Positions 15,905 to 24,768 are shown, counted from the first letter of the stretch. The stretch is DNA of 64,000 bases from Psychromonas sp. SA13A (GCF_011378715.1 NZ_WTKU01000002.1:1-64000), one strand, 5' to 3'. Program-made: numbers and translations. The notes: generated by a model not told the origin, from the sequence alone.

Positions 15905-17887
15905 ATGCAACGTTTAAAAGCAAAATTAGGCCCAATTTATCCTATTTTGATCACCAGCTTAATTATATTGCTGATCTTTACTGTGTCACGTTTAGGTTTG
16001 TCTATTTGGCAGTTCGATAGAGTGAGTGAAGCCGACGGATGGTTACGTGTTCTTAGTAGTGGTCTTAGAATAGATATTGCCTCAATTAGTTATCTATTTG
16101 TATTACCTGCATTATTGATGAGCTTACTATCAGGTAAACATTTAATGGGGAGGATCTGTATTTGGGGGCTGAGAGGTTGGATCACTTTTGGACTTTGGTT
16201 GATTGTTTATATGGAAGTGGTCACGCCTGCTTTTATCATTGAATATGATCTTCGCCCTAATCGTTTATTTATAGAGTATTTGATTTACCCAAAAGAAGTC
16301 TTAGCAATGCTTTGGGGCGGATATAAAATTGAACTATTGATCGGATTACTAGCCTCCATTACAGCGCTAACCTTAGGTTGGAAGTTAAGTTGTCGGGTGA
16401 CTCAGGGGCTTACGGTTACGCAATGGAAATGGCGTCCACTCGTTGCGCTTGTTGTGGTTGCAATAGGAGTGATGGGAGCCCGTTCAACCTTAGGGCACCG
16501 TCCATTAAATCCGGCGATGGTAGCATTCTCAAGTGATCCTCTGATTAATGATTTAACTTTAAACTCTTCTTATTCTTTAATGTTTGCTATTAAACAGATG
16601 GCCAGTGAACAAAGCGCTGAAGATTTTTATCCTCGTATTGGGCCTGACACTATTATTTCAGAAGTACGAGATTCAATGAATATAGAACAATCTGCTTTTG
16701 TTACGGAGGGGAAAGTAACAGATGCTAAGCCGACGTTGGCAAATCATAGGGCAACGTACCAGGGTAAACCCAAAAATATTGTCATATTATTGTTAGAAAG
16801 CCACGGTGCACGATATGTTAAAAGTCTTGGGGGTCAGGATTTATCACCTAATTTAGATAAGCTTTATCAACAAGGGTGGGGGTTTGAGCGTATTTATGCC
16901 TGTGGTACTCGTTCAGTGCGCGGTATTGAAGCGGTAACTACAGGTTTTTCTCCAACGCCTGCTCGCTCTGTGGTTAAGCTAGGTAAAAGCCAAACTAACT
17001 TTTTTAGTATTGCTGACTTATTAAAAGAGAAGCAATACCACACTCAATTTATTTACGGCGGAGAAAGTCATTTTGATAATATGAAAAGCTTTTTTCTAGG
17101 CAATGGTTTTGCTGATATGCAAGATCTTGCGACTTTTAAATCACCGGCGTTTATTGGTTCTTGGGGTGCTTGCGATGAGGATTTATATGATAAAGCCGAC
17201 CAGCAGTTTACTGCATTATCTGCGCAACATAAGCCATTTTTCAGTTTGGTATTTTCTTCTTCAAACCATAGTCCTTATGATTTCCCTGATGATAAAATTA
17301 CGTTGTTTAATGAGCCTAAACAAACTGTTGAAAACGCGGTTAAATATGCAGATTATGCGTTAGGTAAATTTGTTGAAAAAGCAAAAAATTCAACCTATTG
17401 GAACAATACAGTATTTGTGGTGGTTGCCGACCACGATAATAGAGCGGGTGGAGCGTTGAATGTGCCCATTGGACACTTTAAAATTCCTGCTGTTATTTTT
17501 GGAGGTGGTATCGAGCATCGTGCTGATAACCGTTTAGTAAGTCAGTTAGATTTGCTGCCTACTTTATTATCATTAGCGGGTATTGATAGTCAGAATCCGA
17601 TCATTGGACATGACTTAACACAACAAGTGCCTATTGAAAAACAACGAGTAATGATGCAACGCGGTCAAGATTTTGCTTGGATGACAGAAGATAATCAGGT
17701 AGTTGTTTTTAGTCCTGGCAAAGCAGCAAGTTCTTACTTATATGATCCTGAGTTAGATTTGTTGAGTGAAAAGCCGATACAGCAATCCATCATTAGGCGT
17801 GCCCATGCTAATGCGATGTGGGGAAGTTTAGCCTTTAAAAATGACTATTATACGGCACAAAAAAGTTACCTTATTAGTGATCAGTAA
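15905..17887 (+). CDS. LTA-synthase-family phosphoglycerol/phosphoethanolamine transferase
   Basis: 660 residues: about five N-terminal membrane helices (1-200), then a periplasmic sulfatase-fold domain. Metal and catalytic residues are visible: Glu298 in LLLESHG, Thr335 in CGTRS (predicted nucleophile), SSNHSPYDFP, and VVADHDNR. These place it with LtaS/MdoB-type enzymes that transfer phosphoglycerol or phosphoethanolamine from lipids to surface glycans or lipids. The acceptor in this organism is not known. The gene lies downstream of a small membrane ORF and a PmrA-like box, suggesting induction by envelope stress (inference). AGAGAAATAAATG gives a weak to fair ribosome site. Confidence 0.88.
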   Translation: MQRLKAKLGPIYPILITSLIILLIFTVSRLGLSIWQFDRVSEADGWLRVLSSGLRIDIASISYLFVLPALLMSLLSGKHLMGRICIWGLRGWITFGLWLIVYMEVVTPAFIIEYDLRPNRLFIEYLIYPKEVLAMLWGGYKIELLIGLLASITALTLGWKLSCRVTQGLTVTQWKWRPLVALVVVAIGVMGARSTLGHRPLNPAMVAFSSDPLINDLTLNSSYSLMFAIKQMASEQSAEDFYPRIGPDTIISEVRDSMNIEQSAFVTEGKVTDAKPTLANHRATYQGKPKNIVILLLESHGARYVKSLGGQDLSPNLDKLYQQGWGFERIYACGTRSVRGIEAVTTGFSPTPARSVVKLGKSQTNFFSIADLLKEKQYHTQFIYGGESHFDNMKSFFLGNGFADMQDLATFKSPAFIGSWGACDEDLYDKADQQFTALSAQHKPFFSLVFSSSNHSPYDFPDDKITLFNEPKQTVENAVKYADYALGKFVEKAKNSTYWNNTVFVVVADHDNRAGGALNVPIGHFKIPAVIFGGGIEHRADNRLVSQLDLLPTLLSLAGIDSQNPIIGHDLTQQVPIEKQRVMMQRGQDFAWMTEDNQVVVFSPGKAASSYLYDPELDLLSEKPIQQSIIRRAHANAMWGSLAFKNDYYTAQKSYLISDQ

Positions 17888-18394
17888 AGCACCTCAAAAT
17901 AGCTTAGCTAGTAATGAAAGCTGCGAGGCTGTTTGTAGTTTAAAGTTTGTTGGCCATAAAATGGTCTATTTACTCTAAGAAGTTTTGTGTCACCAATAAT
18001 ATGCATTGTATGGGAAATAATAAAGACAAGAGACAATGGTTACTCACTATTTTGGGGTACTGACTATTTGGTGTAGTGCAATTTTCGAGTAATACAATAA
18101 AGTGCAGTATCGATCTAGCTGTTCGCAAGTTTTACAAATAGCCAGTAATTCGTTGTAAAATGGTTGGAAAATTGTACTTTGGGTTTCTTTTATACCGCTT
18201 ATTGTAGCTGTCATTACATTAGCCCTAATAAGAATGAAGCGTACGCAAAGCGAGCAGTTACCATCACAAAAATGAGTGAATTCCTATCAAGGATTACCAT
18301 AGTAAAGTGGTGGTAAGTATATTCATTACTATTACCCGGAGAATCTGTATACCTTAATGCCTAAGCAGCAGTTTTTCCGGTGCTTTAAAGTTTA
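17888..18394. other. Intergenic region without a supported gene
   Basis: About 500 bp after the LTA-synthase-like stop, up to the MITE-like element. No ORF, RNA gene or clear terminator was recognised. Confidence 0.45.
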
Positions 18395-18632
18395 TATACC
18401 CATGCTACCTCAAGATGCAAAGTCAGCAAGGCAAATTGTACCGAGATGCTAGGCATAAAATCGAAGTATAGTTATTCTACATAGAGATTTTATAACAACG
18501 CAGATTGGTGCAAGTTGCCTTACCCTAAGGGGCGCAACCTCGAAAATTAGCCCTGCGTTGCAACAATCAAAAAGGGAGTAACCATTACCTCGTGTTGCGC
18601 CTGACAAAGCATTTTGAGGTGGCATGGGTATA
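18395..18632. mobile_element. MITE-like element with 24-bp terminal inverted repeats
   Basis: Left end TATACCCATGCTACCTCAAG (continuing ATGC) at 18395-18418 and right end at 18609-18632 are inverted repeats differing at 2 of 24 positions. The 190-bp interior has no ORF and contains further partial self-complementarity (for example around 18459-18492). Size, perfect-looking ends and lack of coding are those of a miniature inverted-repeat element. Similar GGGTATA-ended intergenic repeats are common in marine gammaproteobacteria (recollection). An isolated GCATGGGTATA match at about 30488 may be a further decayed end. Confidence 0.7.
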
Positions 18633-18675
18633 TTTATTTGTAAAATCTAGTTATTTAAATAGGTAATCAGTGAAC

Positions 18676-18703
18676 CTTCAGTTTATCTAAAGCAAATCTT
18701 AAG
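18676..18703 (+). promoter_or_regulatory. Triple direct-repeat response-regulator box (copy 2)
   Basis: CTTCAG, CTAAAG and CTTAAG with exact 5-base spacers, the same arrangement and orientation as at 15455-15482. The flanks also match (CAGTGAAC before, TTTCA after). It is placed 48 bp before the ATG of a second small ORF, the same distance as in copy 1. Confidence 0.63.
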
Positions 18704-18714
18704 TTTCAGGCAAT

Positions 18715-18749
18715 AAAATATTTACACAATTTAATTATGTGAGTATTTT
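18715..18749 (+). promoter_or_regulatory. Dyad/hairpin before small ORF (copy 2)
   Basis: Arms AAAATATTTACACA (18715-18728) and TATGTGAGTATTTT (18736-18749) pair over 13 of 14 positions when two G-U pairs are allowed. The sequence differs from copy 1 in both arms while pairing is kept, and the loop core TTTAATT is shared. The dyad ends one base before the ATG. Confidence 0.5.
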
Positions 18750-18750
18750 A

Positions 18751-18921
18751 ATGAAAATTCAGTCTTTTTTTTACCTTAAAAACATTGCAACAAAAACGCC
18801 ACGTTATTTTAGTTTTTTGTTCTACTTTATATGTTTTATCAATCTATTAGTGTCTTTAACTGGTGATAATTTTATCACTCATTATCAGTTAGTTTCATTG
18901 CTGCACTCTTATTTTTCTTAA
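18751..18921 (+). CDS. Small predicted membrane protein behind duplicated leader
   Basis: 56 residues: MKIQSFFYLKNIATKTPRY, then a hydrophobic helix (FSFLFYFICFINLLVSL) and a short tail. No family recognised and no clear sequence similarity to the 15530 ORF apart from size, MK start and a membrane helix. Belief in it rests on the shared box-dyad-ATG arrangement. A weak GAG lies 7 bases upstream. No downstream gene follows closely, so if real it is a stand-alone small protein; alternatively this is a leftover copy of the leader. Confidence 0.4.
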   Translation: MKIQSFFYLKNIATKTPRYFSFLFYFICFINLLVSLTGDNFITHYQLVSLLHSYFS

Positions 18922-19348
18922 CGTTCAATGGTTGCGGTAAGCACTGCTTTAAGTAAGTCTTGAAAGTTGATTAAGTGATTATCTTTGCTACCTATTTAGG
19001 TATCACTGAATGCCATGAGTGAGAGGGGTATTAAGTAATGCTTATCTCAAAAAAAGAGGTTGGTGTGACAAAGAGGTTATTGGTGTGACTTGGCTAATGA
19101 TATAAACAATATTTTTACATTGTTCTACATTATTATGTTTATTCAGTTGTTCGATCATAAATGAGAGTTTTTCACGGGCTACTTATCTTTTATTACTTGA
19201 ATTCAAGAATATGATCTCATCTGCAGAAAATGAAAACCTAATGCTATTAACTATCAATATGTTAATCTTTTTCATATTAAGCTGTGTCGTTCGTTTGGCT
19301 TCCTCAACAATGCTTATACATTTAGACGATATTAAAATAGGATTTAAA
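18922..19348. other. Intergenic region without a supported gene
   Basis: About 430 bp with a short imperfect direct repeat (GGTGTGAC twice, near 19062 and 19082). An open frame from 19211 runs into the VOC gene but adds a non-family N-terminus. No other feature seen. Confidence 0.45.
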
Positions 19349-19729
19349 ATGCTCAAATCAATTCATCATGCCGCTATTATTTGTTCGGATTATGCCGTTT
19401 CAAAACGTTTCTATACTGAGATTCTAAAATTACAAATAGTAGCTGAAAATTATCGAGAACAACGTGACTCCTATAAACTTGATTTGCAATTACCCGATGG
19501 TGGGCAAATAGAATTGTTTTCTTTTAATAATGCGCCACAACGTCTAAGTTATCCTGAAGCATTAGGGCTCAGACATTTAGCCTTTAGTGTCGATTCAGTA
19601 GAGTCTGTTAAAGCTTATTTAATTGCTGCTGGTATTGAGGTCGAGCCGGTTAGGGTTGATGAATATACCAATAGAAAATATACTTTTTTCAGTGATCCCG
19701 ATGGGTTACCGTTAGAAATTTATGAATAA
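19349..19729 (+). CDS. VOC-superfamily protein (glyoxalase I-like, YaeR type)
   Basis: 126 residues: SIHHAAIICSDYAVSKRFY, LPDGGQIELFSF, GLRHLAFSVDSVE and FFSDPDGLPLEIYE are the paired beta-alpha-beta-beta-beta modules of the vicinal-oxygen-chelate fold. Metal ligands are expected at His5/6, Glu in IELF, His in LRHLAF and Glu in LEIYE. Length and end match E. coli YaeR, a glyoxalase-like protein of unknown substrate. The frame continues 46 codons upstream, but the ATG at 19349 has AGGA 6 bases before it and gives the standard start. Confidence 0.87.
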   Translation: MLKSIHHAAIICSDYAVSKRFYTEILKLQIVAENYREQRDSYKLDLQLPDGGQIELFSFNNAPQRLSYPEALGLRHLAFSVDSVESVKAYLIAAGIEVEPVRVDEYTNRKYTFFSDPDGLPLEIYE

Positions 19730-19850
19730 AGTATTATTTATGGCTGATGATTTCTTATAATTTCGTATCCTTTTTTAAGGAGTGAGCAATTTATCGAAGT
19801 CACTACCCCATATTAATCAATAAATTAGGTGGAAAATAGGTTAAGCCAAT

Positions 19851-20273
19851 ATGTTTGAATTACTTTATACCAGTATTGCCCCGCAAGGTTTATCGGAACA
19901 GGAATTGCTAGAGTTATTGACTAAAGCTCGCATCAAAAATAAACAACTTGGGATCTCGGGTATGATGATTTATCACCAACGCGAGGTCATGCAAATTTTA
20001 GAAGGTGAGAAAAGTGCTGTTCAAGCCTTGTTTGATACTATTGTTGAAGATCCTCGACATACTCGCGTGAGTGTTTTTTATGAGGGTGCAATTCATGAAA
20101 GAGCATTTAAAGATTGGTCTATGGCTTTTAAATCACTAGACCAAGCTGCAATTAATAAAATTACCAATGGGTATGAAGGATTGGATAAAACACTTTCGCC
20201 AATTAATATGTTGAAAGAGAGTAACAATAGAGGAAAGAAAGTATTTATTTCCTTATGTGATAACTTTACTTAA
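19851..20273 (+). CDS. BLUF blue-light photoreceptor domain protein
   Basis: 140 residues made almost wholly of a BLUF domain, which binds FAD and rearranges hydrogen bonds on blue light. Key residues are present: Tyr6 (LLYTS), Asn30 (KNKQLGISG), Gln48 (MQILEG) and Trp89/Met91 (DWSMAF). There is no output domain, only a 40-residue tail (NMLKESNNRGKKVF), so it must act on a partner. The small gene 68 bp downstream on the same strand is a candidate partner (inference). Together with cry-DASH and the second photolyase it makes three flavin light proteins in the window. Confidence 0.92.
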   Translation: MFELLYTSIAPQGLSEQELLELLTKARIKNKQLGISGMMIYHQREVMQILEGEKSAVQALFDTIVEDPRHTRVSVFYEGAIHERAFKDWSMAFKSLDQAAINKITNGYEGLDKTLSPINMLKESNNRGKKVFISLCDNFT

Positions 20274-20341
20274 CATTACATACCTTCACATAGCTTTAAA
20301 AAAGTATTGATAACCTTGTATTTAAACCAGAAAGGAAGTGT

Positions 20342-20638
20342 ATGAGCCTTTGTTATGAAGTGGCTATTTTCAAAGTTGAAAAAAAACATATTCCAAGAGT
20401 TATGGCATTGAGTTTATTACTGTTTGATGAAATAAACCAAGCGGGTATTGTGATTAGCTCTTACGATATTATTCAAAATACAGAGTCAGATGACCAGCTT
20501 TGTTGGCAATTAACTTGGGTTAACCAAGACGCAGTGAAAGCAACGGCTAAAAAATGGGCCTCTTTTCCGAGCAGTCTGGAAATTGAATCCTTGGTGGGCG
20601 AAAAAATCTATTATGGTCATTTTTTAAGTTTGCTATAG
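20342..20638 (+). CDS. Small conserved-looking protein downstream of BLUF
   Basis: 98 residues beginning MSLCYEVAIFKVEKKHIPRV, with the alternation of strands and helices expected of a dimeric alpha/beta barrel (YEVAIFKV; CWQLTWVNQDAVKATAKKW; YYGHFLSLL), similar in outline to antibiotic-monooxygenase-like proteins. That resemblance is weak. AAGGAAG lies 4 bases before the ATG, so translation is well supported. It follows the BLUF gene by 68 bp and may share its transcript. Function unknown. Confidence 0.65.
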   Translation: MSLCYEVAIFKVEKKHIPRVMALSLLLFDEINQAGIVISSYDIIQNTESDDQLCWQLTWVNQDAVKATAKKWASFPSSLEIESLVGEKIYYGHFLSLL

Positions 20639-20828
20639 CTTTAAAATTCACTATAAAACGTATGCTTCATTTAGCAGTAATTTTTTATAAATATAAATTT
20701 GAAAAAGCAGAATTACTTGAAAAACAAGGTGATTTGAAGAAAAAGTACTCTCGTTTAAGCTGCTCCTCATCTTGATATCTCCATCAAGCAAAGTTAGATG
20801 AATTTTTTGCATCATTTGGCTTTGCCCA

Positions 20829-22058
20829 TCAATTAACTTCGTCCGTTACCTCCGCAATCTGTGCTTGTTTGTTACTGTGAATTGCAGCTGTCAGTGCTGT
20901 CGCAGAAGATATCAGCATAATGATAACCACCGGTTGTAGATAACCCATGCTAATAAAAGCGGCAAAGGCACTAATGGCTGCACCCATGGTACATTGAAAA
21001 GCGCCTAATACGGCGGAAGCTGTTCCGGCATCTTTACCAAAGTGTTTCAAAAAGCAGGCATTGGAGTTGGCCATGATGCCACCATTTGCACTGATCGTAA
21101 TGACAAACGCGACCACAGTAAAGGCTAGAATTTTAGTCTCTAACAGGCTGGATATCACTAACAATAGAGCGCCAAACACTTGCATAGTCAGGAAGCAACG
21201 TAATAAAGTAGCGGGTTCAAAACGGTTTAATAAAAACGTATTCAAGCGATTGATAACAATTAATCCTGCGATGTTAGCCGCAAATAACATTGAAAAAACA
21301 TCACTGCTTACTTCAAAAATACCCATATAAATCATTGCTGAATTGGTCACAAACGTCATCATCACTGCAAACGCAAAGCCCTGAGCAATCATGTAACCAA
21401 TGCCATGTTTGTGCTTAAACACATCAATGAATCGAATCCCTTTTCTACGTTCGATGGTGATGGCTAACTCTTTTTTTCGTTTCGATGATTGATGGGGGAC
21501 GAACTTAATAGCCATCAAAATAGCGAAGCAAGAGGAGGCGGTCATAAAGTAGAAAACCCCGTGCCAATTATGTAAAGATAAAATGAAATTACCGATAGTA
21601 GGTGCGATAGAGGGCGCTATCATCATTATTAATGAAACTAAGGCAAACAATTTCGCGGCTTCTTTGCCTTCTGCATTATCTCGAATCGTGGCTGGTACCC
21701 CGACAATAGCAATGCCACCACCGATTGATTGCAAAATTCGCCATATCCATAACATACTAATATGGGAGCTAGTAGTGAGCAACATGCTGGCAAAAGCGAA
21801 AATACCTAAACCTAGAATCATGATCGGTAATCGACCATGTCTATCTGATAACGGGCCACCAATTAACTGACCAATTGCCAGACCAAAAATGTATAAACTC
21901 ACGGTAACAGACAGCATCGAAATATCGACTTGCATTTCCTCTGCAATAATCGGTATCGCTGGCAGGTAACTATCAATAGCAAAGGGCGAAACTGCATAAA
22001 TAGATGACAGTGTTATCACTAATGTCATACTGACTGTTTTTGGTTGGGTTTGAATCAT
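20829..22058 (-). CDS. Bcr/CflA-family MFS multidrug efflux transporter
   Basis: 409 residues, 12 predicted membrane helices. Motifs: AIDSYLPAIPIIAEE in helix 1, GPLSDRHGRLPIM (MFS motif A), IAPSIAPTIGNFIL in helix 5, typical of the Bcr/CflA drug:proton antiporter group. Start supported by AGAGGT upstream. It is divergent from a MarR regulator, with two matching palindromes in the shared promoter region, so it is very probably repressed by that MarR protein. Confidence 0.9.
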   Translation of the reverse strand: MIQTQPKTVSMTLVITLSSIYAVSPFAIDSYLPAIPIIAEEMQVDISMLSVTVSLYIFGLAIGQLIGGPLSDRHGRLPIMILGLGIFAFASMLLTTSSHISMLWIWRILQSIGGGIAIVGVPATIRDNAEGKEAAKLFALVSLIMMIAPSIAPTIGNFILSLHNWHGVFYFMTASSCFAILMAIKFVPHQSSKRKKELAITIERRKGIRFIDVFKHKHGIGYMIAQGFAFAVMMTFVTNSAMIYMGIFEVSSDVFSMLFAANIAGLIVINRLNTFLLNRFEPATLLRCFLTMQVFGALLLVISSLLETKILAFTVVAFVITISANGGIMANSNACFLKHFGKDAGTASAVLGAFQCTMGAAISAFAAFISMGYLQPVVIIMLISSATALTAAIHSNKQAQIAEVTDEVN

Positions 22059-22073
22059 TTTTGACCTCTATTA

Positions 22074-22091
22074 TATCTTGCTAGTAAGATA
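22074..22091. promoter_or_regulatory. MarR operator 1 (palindrome)
   Basis: TATCTTGCTAGTAAGATA is palindromic except for one symmetric pair. It sits 16 bp upstream of the efflux ATG. Its TATCTT/AAGATA arms recur in operator 2, centre-to-centre 30 bp. Confidence 0.72.
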
Positions 22092-22103
22092 ATAAGTGGA
22101 TCA

Positions 22104-22121
22104 TATCTTTCTCGCAAGATA
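22104..22121. promoter_or_regulatory. MarR operator 2 (palindrome)
   Basis: TATCTTTCTCGCAAGATA, with flanking A/T extending the arms to 7 bp. Same arms and 6-base spacer as operator 1. The pair lies between the divergent efflux and MarR genes. Confidence 0.7.
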
Positions 22122-22164
22122 TATTGGTGTTAGATTATTAAAACCTCTGTTTAAAGGAAGTCCG

Positions 22165-22662
22165 GTGAAAAATAGTGTGCGAGAAATTGAGTTAGGGATG
22201 CAACAGAATTGGCCCGAATGTGCTAAGACGATGTCATTTTCTTTATTAAAAGTGTCACGATTGCATAACCTTTTTAATAATGGCATCGACCAATGTATTG
22301 AACAATTTCAGTTACAACATGCAGATTTTATTGTATTAACAGCATTAAGACGAAGTCCTTTACCCTATTGTTTATCGCCAACTGAATTATATCAAAGCAT
22401 GTTCTTTAGTTCGGGAGGGTTAACAAAAGTGTTAGTACGATTAGCTGAGGCGGGGTTAATTGAGCGATTAGAAAATCCGCATGATAAACGCAGTAAACTG
22501 GTACAGCTTAATCAAAAAGGTAAGCAACTTGTTGAAACGATCATGCCGACGATACAGCAGCAAGGGCGGCAGTTACTCGCAGGCTTATCTGAGAATGAAA
22601 GTTTACAGTTAGAAAGTTTGTTACAAAAAGTATTAGATCATAATGAGAGTCGAACATCATAA
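22165..22662 (+). CDS. MarR-family transcriptional repressor
   Basis: 165 residues from the GTG at 22165, which has AAAGGAAG just upstream. Winged-helix DNA-binding region: LSPTELYQSMFFSSGGLTKVL, VRLAEAGLIERLENP and HDKRSKLVQLNQKG, the hallmark MarR wing. An earlier GTG at 22096 is unlikely because it lies between the two operators. It probably represses the divergent Bcr/CflA pump and itself, releasing on a toxic ligand. Confidence 0.88.
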   Translation: MKNSVREIELGMQQNWPECAKTMSFSLLKVSRLHNLFNNGIDQCIEQFQLQHADFIVLTALRRSPLPYCLSPTELYQSMFFSSGGLTKVLVRLAEAGLIERLENPHDKRSKLVQLNQKGKQLVETIMPTIQQQGRQLLAGLSENESLQLESLLQKVLDHNESRTS

Positions 22663-22749
22663 ATTTGGAAATCATAAACGCTATAATGAGTCGTGTTTTT
22701 CACCAATCAGTGCGTCATAACCGTCAACATACTATTTAGGTTTTATATT

Positions 22750-24654
22750 ATGCATGCTTCATTAAAGCAATATTTTGGATTTGAGCAATTTAGACCCGGG
22801 CAAGAACCCGTCATACAAGCGCTATTAAATGGCCACAGTGCAGCGGCAATATTTCCTACCGGTTCAGGTAAATCATTATGCTATCAATTACCTGCATTGC
22901 ATCTGCCACATCTTACCTTGGTAGTGTCTCCTTTATTAGCTTTGATTCAAGATCAATTAGACTTTTTGCATAGTAAAGGCATTGCTGCTGCAAGTATTCA
23001 ATCGATGCAGAGTCCCGCAGAATCATCACAGGTTTATAAAAATGTTGCAAACGGAGAGATTGATATCTTGTTTATTTCTGTTGAGCGCCTTAATAGTGAA
23101 CGTTTTAGGGCATTTTTAAAGAAAGTACCTATTTCATTATTAGTGGTTGATGAAGCACATTGTATTAGTGAGTGGGGCCACAACTTTAGGCCTGATTACT
23201 TAAAGTTAGCGCGTTATCGTGAAGAATTTGCTATCCCGCAAGTGCTGTTATTAACCGCTACGGCGACAAAACAAGTGATTGAGGATATGGCCGCTAAGTT
23301 TAACATTGCACTCAATCATATTACCTTAACGGGCTCTTATCGCGCCAATCTCAACCTAGCCGTTACTGGGGTAAGTGAAGAGCAGAAATTAGCAACCTTG
23401 GTGCCTTGGTTAACGACTCGTCAACAGTCTGCAGGTATTGTGTATGTGACTTTACAAAAAACCGCGCAACAGGTGGCTGAATCTTTATTACGACAAGGGA
23501 TACAAGCCACTGCTTATCATGCGGGTTTAGGTAATGAACAAAGACAACAGATTCAACAGCAATTCATGGCGGGGCAGATATCTTTAATCGTCGCTACCAT
23601 TGCATTTGGTATGGGTATTGATAAAAGTGATATCCGTTTTGTAGTGCATTATGACTTGCCTAAATCAATTGAAAATTACGCACAGGAGATTGGACGAGCA
23701 GGCAGAGATGGTAACAGGTCTGAATGTTTAGTATTAGCCAACAAAAATAACTTGAACGTATTAGAAAACTTTGTTTATGCAGATACACCAGAAGGGACGG
23801 CGATCGATTTTATTATTAATGAAATAGATCGGACTGAAGGGAACTGGGAGGTGGTTATGAATAGCCTCTCAACACAGTCTAATATCCGTTTGTTAGCACT
23901 CAAAACTTTATTGGTGTATTTAGAATTAGAGCATGTGATAGAACCGGCCTATAGCTATTATGCTGAATATAAATACAAACTCTTAGTGCCAGAGCAAGAG
24001 TTAGTTAATCGCTTTAATGGAGAACGCGCACAATTTGTGCAAACTATTTTAGCGACGTCAGATAGAGCGCGTACGTGGTTTACATTAAACTTCGAAAAAA
24101 TGCAGCAAACTTATCAAAGTGAAAGAAGCCGAGTGTTAACAGCCATCGACTATTTAGATCAACAAGGTTTGATCGAGTTACAAACAAAGCAAATGACGCA
24201 GGTGTATAAAGTTAATAAAACACAAATCAGTGCACAATTACGCGGTGAATTAACGCAGCGATTTTTACAAAAGGAAAGCAGCGAAATTCAGCGTATCCAT
24301 CATTTGTTGGATTTCTTTGCCAGTGACCAATGTTTAAACTTACAACTTGCAAACTATTTTGCTGATAATAATTTAACGGGGCCCTGTGGACATTGTTCCG
24401 TGTGTGCTGGACACCCCGCAATCATGCCTGTGGTTGAGGCTTTAACGCCTCTACAACAATACAATGCTGCTCAATTGAGTGCTGAAATTACAAGTAAATT
24501 GGGTGAGCATAATAGCGAGGTATTACAGGCTCGCTTTTTTTGTGGTCTGACAACACCGATTTTTACACGTATTAAAGCACGTCAACTCTCTGGATTTGCA
24601 GCCTTAGAACGTTATCGTTTTGCCGATGTTTTAGCTTGGATACAGAATCAATAA
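22750..24654 (+). CDS. RecQ-like ATP-dependent DNA helicase
   Basis: 634 residues. Superfamily 2 motifs: FGFEQFRPGQEPVIQ (Q-like/0), PTGSGKSLCYQLP (38-42 Walker A), DEAHCISEWGHNFRPDY, LLTATAT, YHAGLG, ATIAFGMGIDKSDIRFVVHYD, IGRAGRDG. A zinc region follows (CLNLQLANYF, CGHCSVC). The C-terminus lacks a recognisable HRDC domain and instead ends in a helical KLGEHNSEVLQARFFCGL/ FAALERYRFADVLAWI module. It is therefore probably a RecQ paralogue rather than the housekeeping RecQ. The ATG at 22750 begins the family N-terminus MHASLKQYFGFEQF; the upstream frame is not family-like. Confidence 0.9.
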   Translation: MHASLKQYFGFEQFRPGQEPVIQALLNGHSAAAIFPTGSGKSLCYQLPALHLPHLTLVVSPLLALIQDQLDFLHSKGIAAASIQSMQSPAESSQVYKNVANGEIDILFISVERLNSERFRAFLKKVPISLLVVDEAHCISEWGHNFRPDYLKLARYREEFAIPQVLLLTATATKQVIEDMAAKFNIALNHITLTGSYRANLNLAVTGVSEEQKLATLVPWLTTRQQSAGIVYVTLQKTAQQVAESLLRQGIQATAYHAGLGNEQRQQIQQQFMAGQISLIVATIAFGMGIDKSDIRFVVHYDLPKSIENYAQEIGRAGRDGNRSECLVLANKNNLNVLENFVYADTPEGTAIDFIINEIDRTEGNWEVVMNSLSTQSNIRLLALKTLLVYLELEHVIEPAYSYYAEYKYKLLVPEQELVNRFNGERAQFVQTILATSDRARTWFTLNFEKMQQTYQSERSRVLTAIDYLDQQGLIELQTKQMTQVYKVNKTQISAQLRGELTQRFLQKESSEIQRIHHLLDFFASDQCLNLQLANYFADNNLTGPCGHCSVCAGHPAIMPVVEALTPLQQYNAAQLSAEITSKLGEHNSEVLQARFFCGLTTPIFTRIKARQLSGFAALERYRFADVLAWIQNQ

Positions 24655-24768
24655 TTGATTTTCTAGCGATAAAGATTTTAGCAACACGACTTTAAAGTAC
24701 AGCATTTTAACAACAATACTTTTAAATAAACTATTCAAATAAAGATGTATGAATATAGCGGAGTGAAT

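Noticed and set aside
19054-19089. Short imperfect direct repeat (GGTGTGAC)
   Set aside because: Only two imperfect copies; too short to interpret.
20662-20775. 37-codon frame after the small BLUF-linked gene
   Set aside because: No ribosome site, ends in a Ser-rich run, no support beyond being open.
22096-22164. GTG start for MarR at 22096
   Set aside because: It lies between the two operators and lacks a ribosome site; GTG 22165 has AAAGGAAG.
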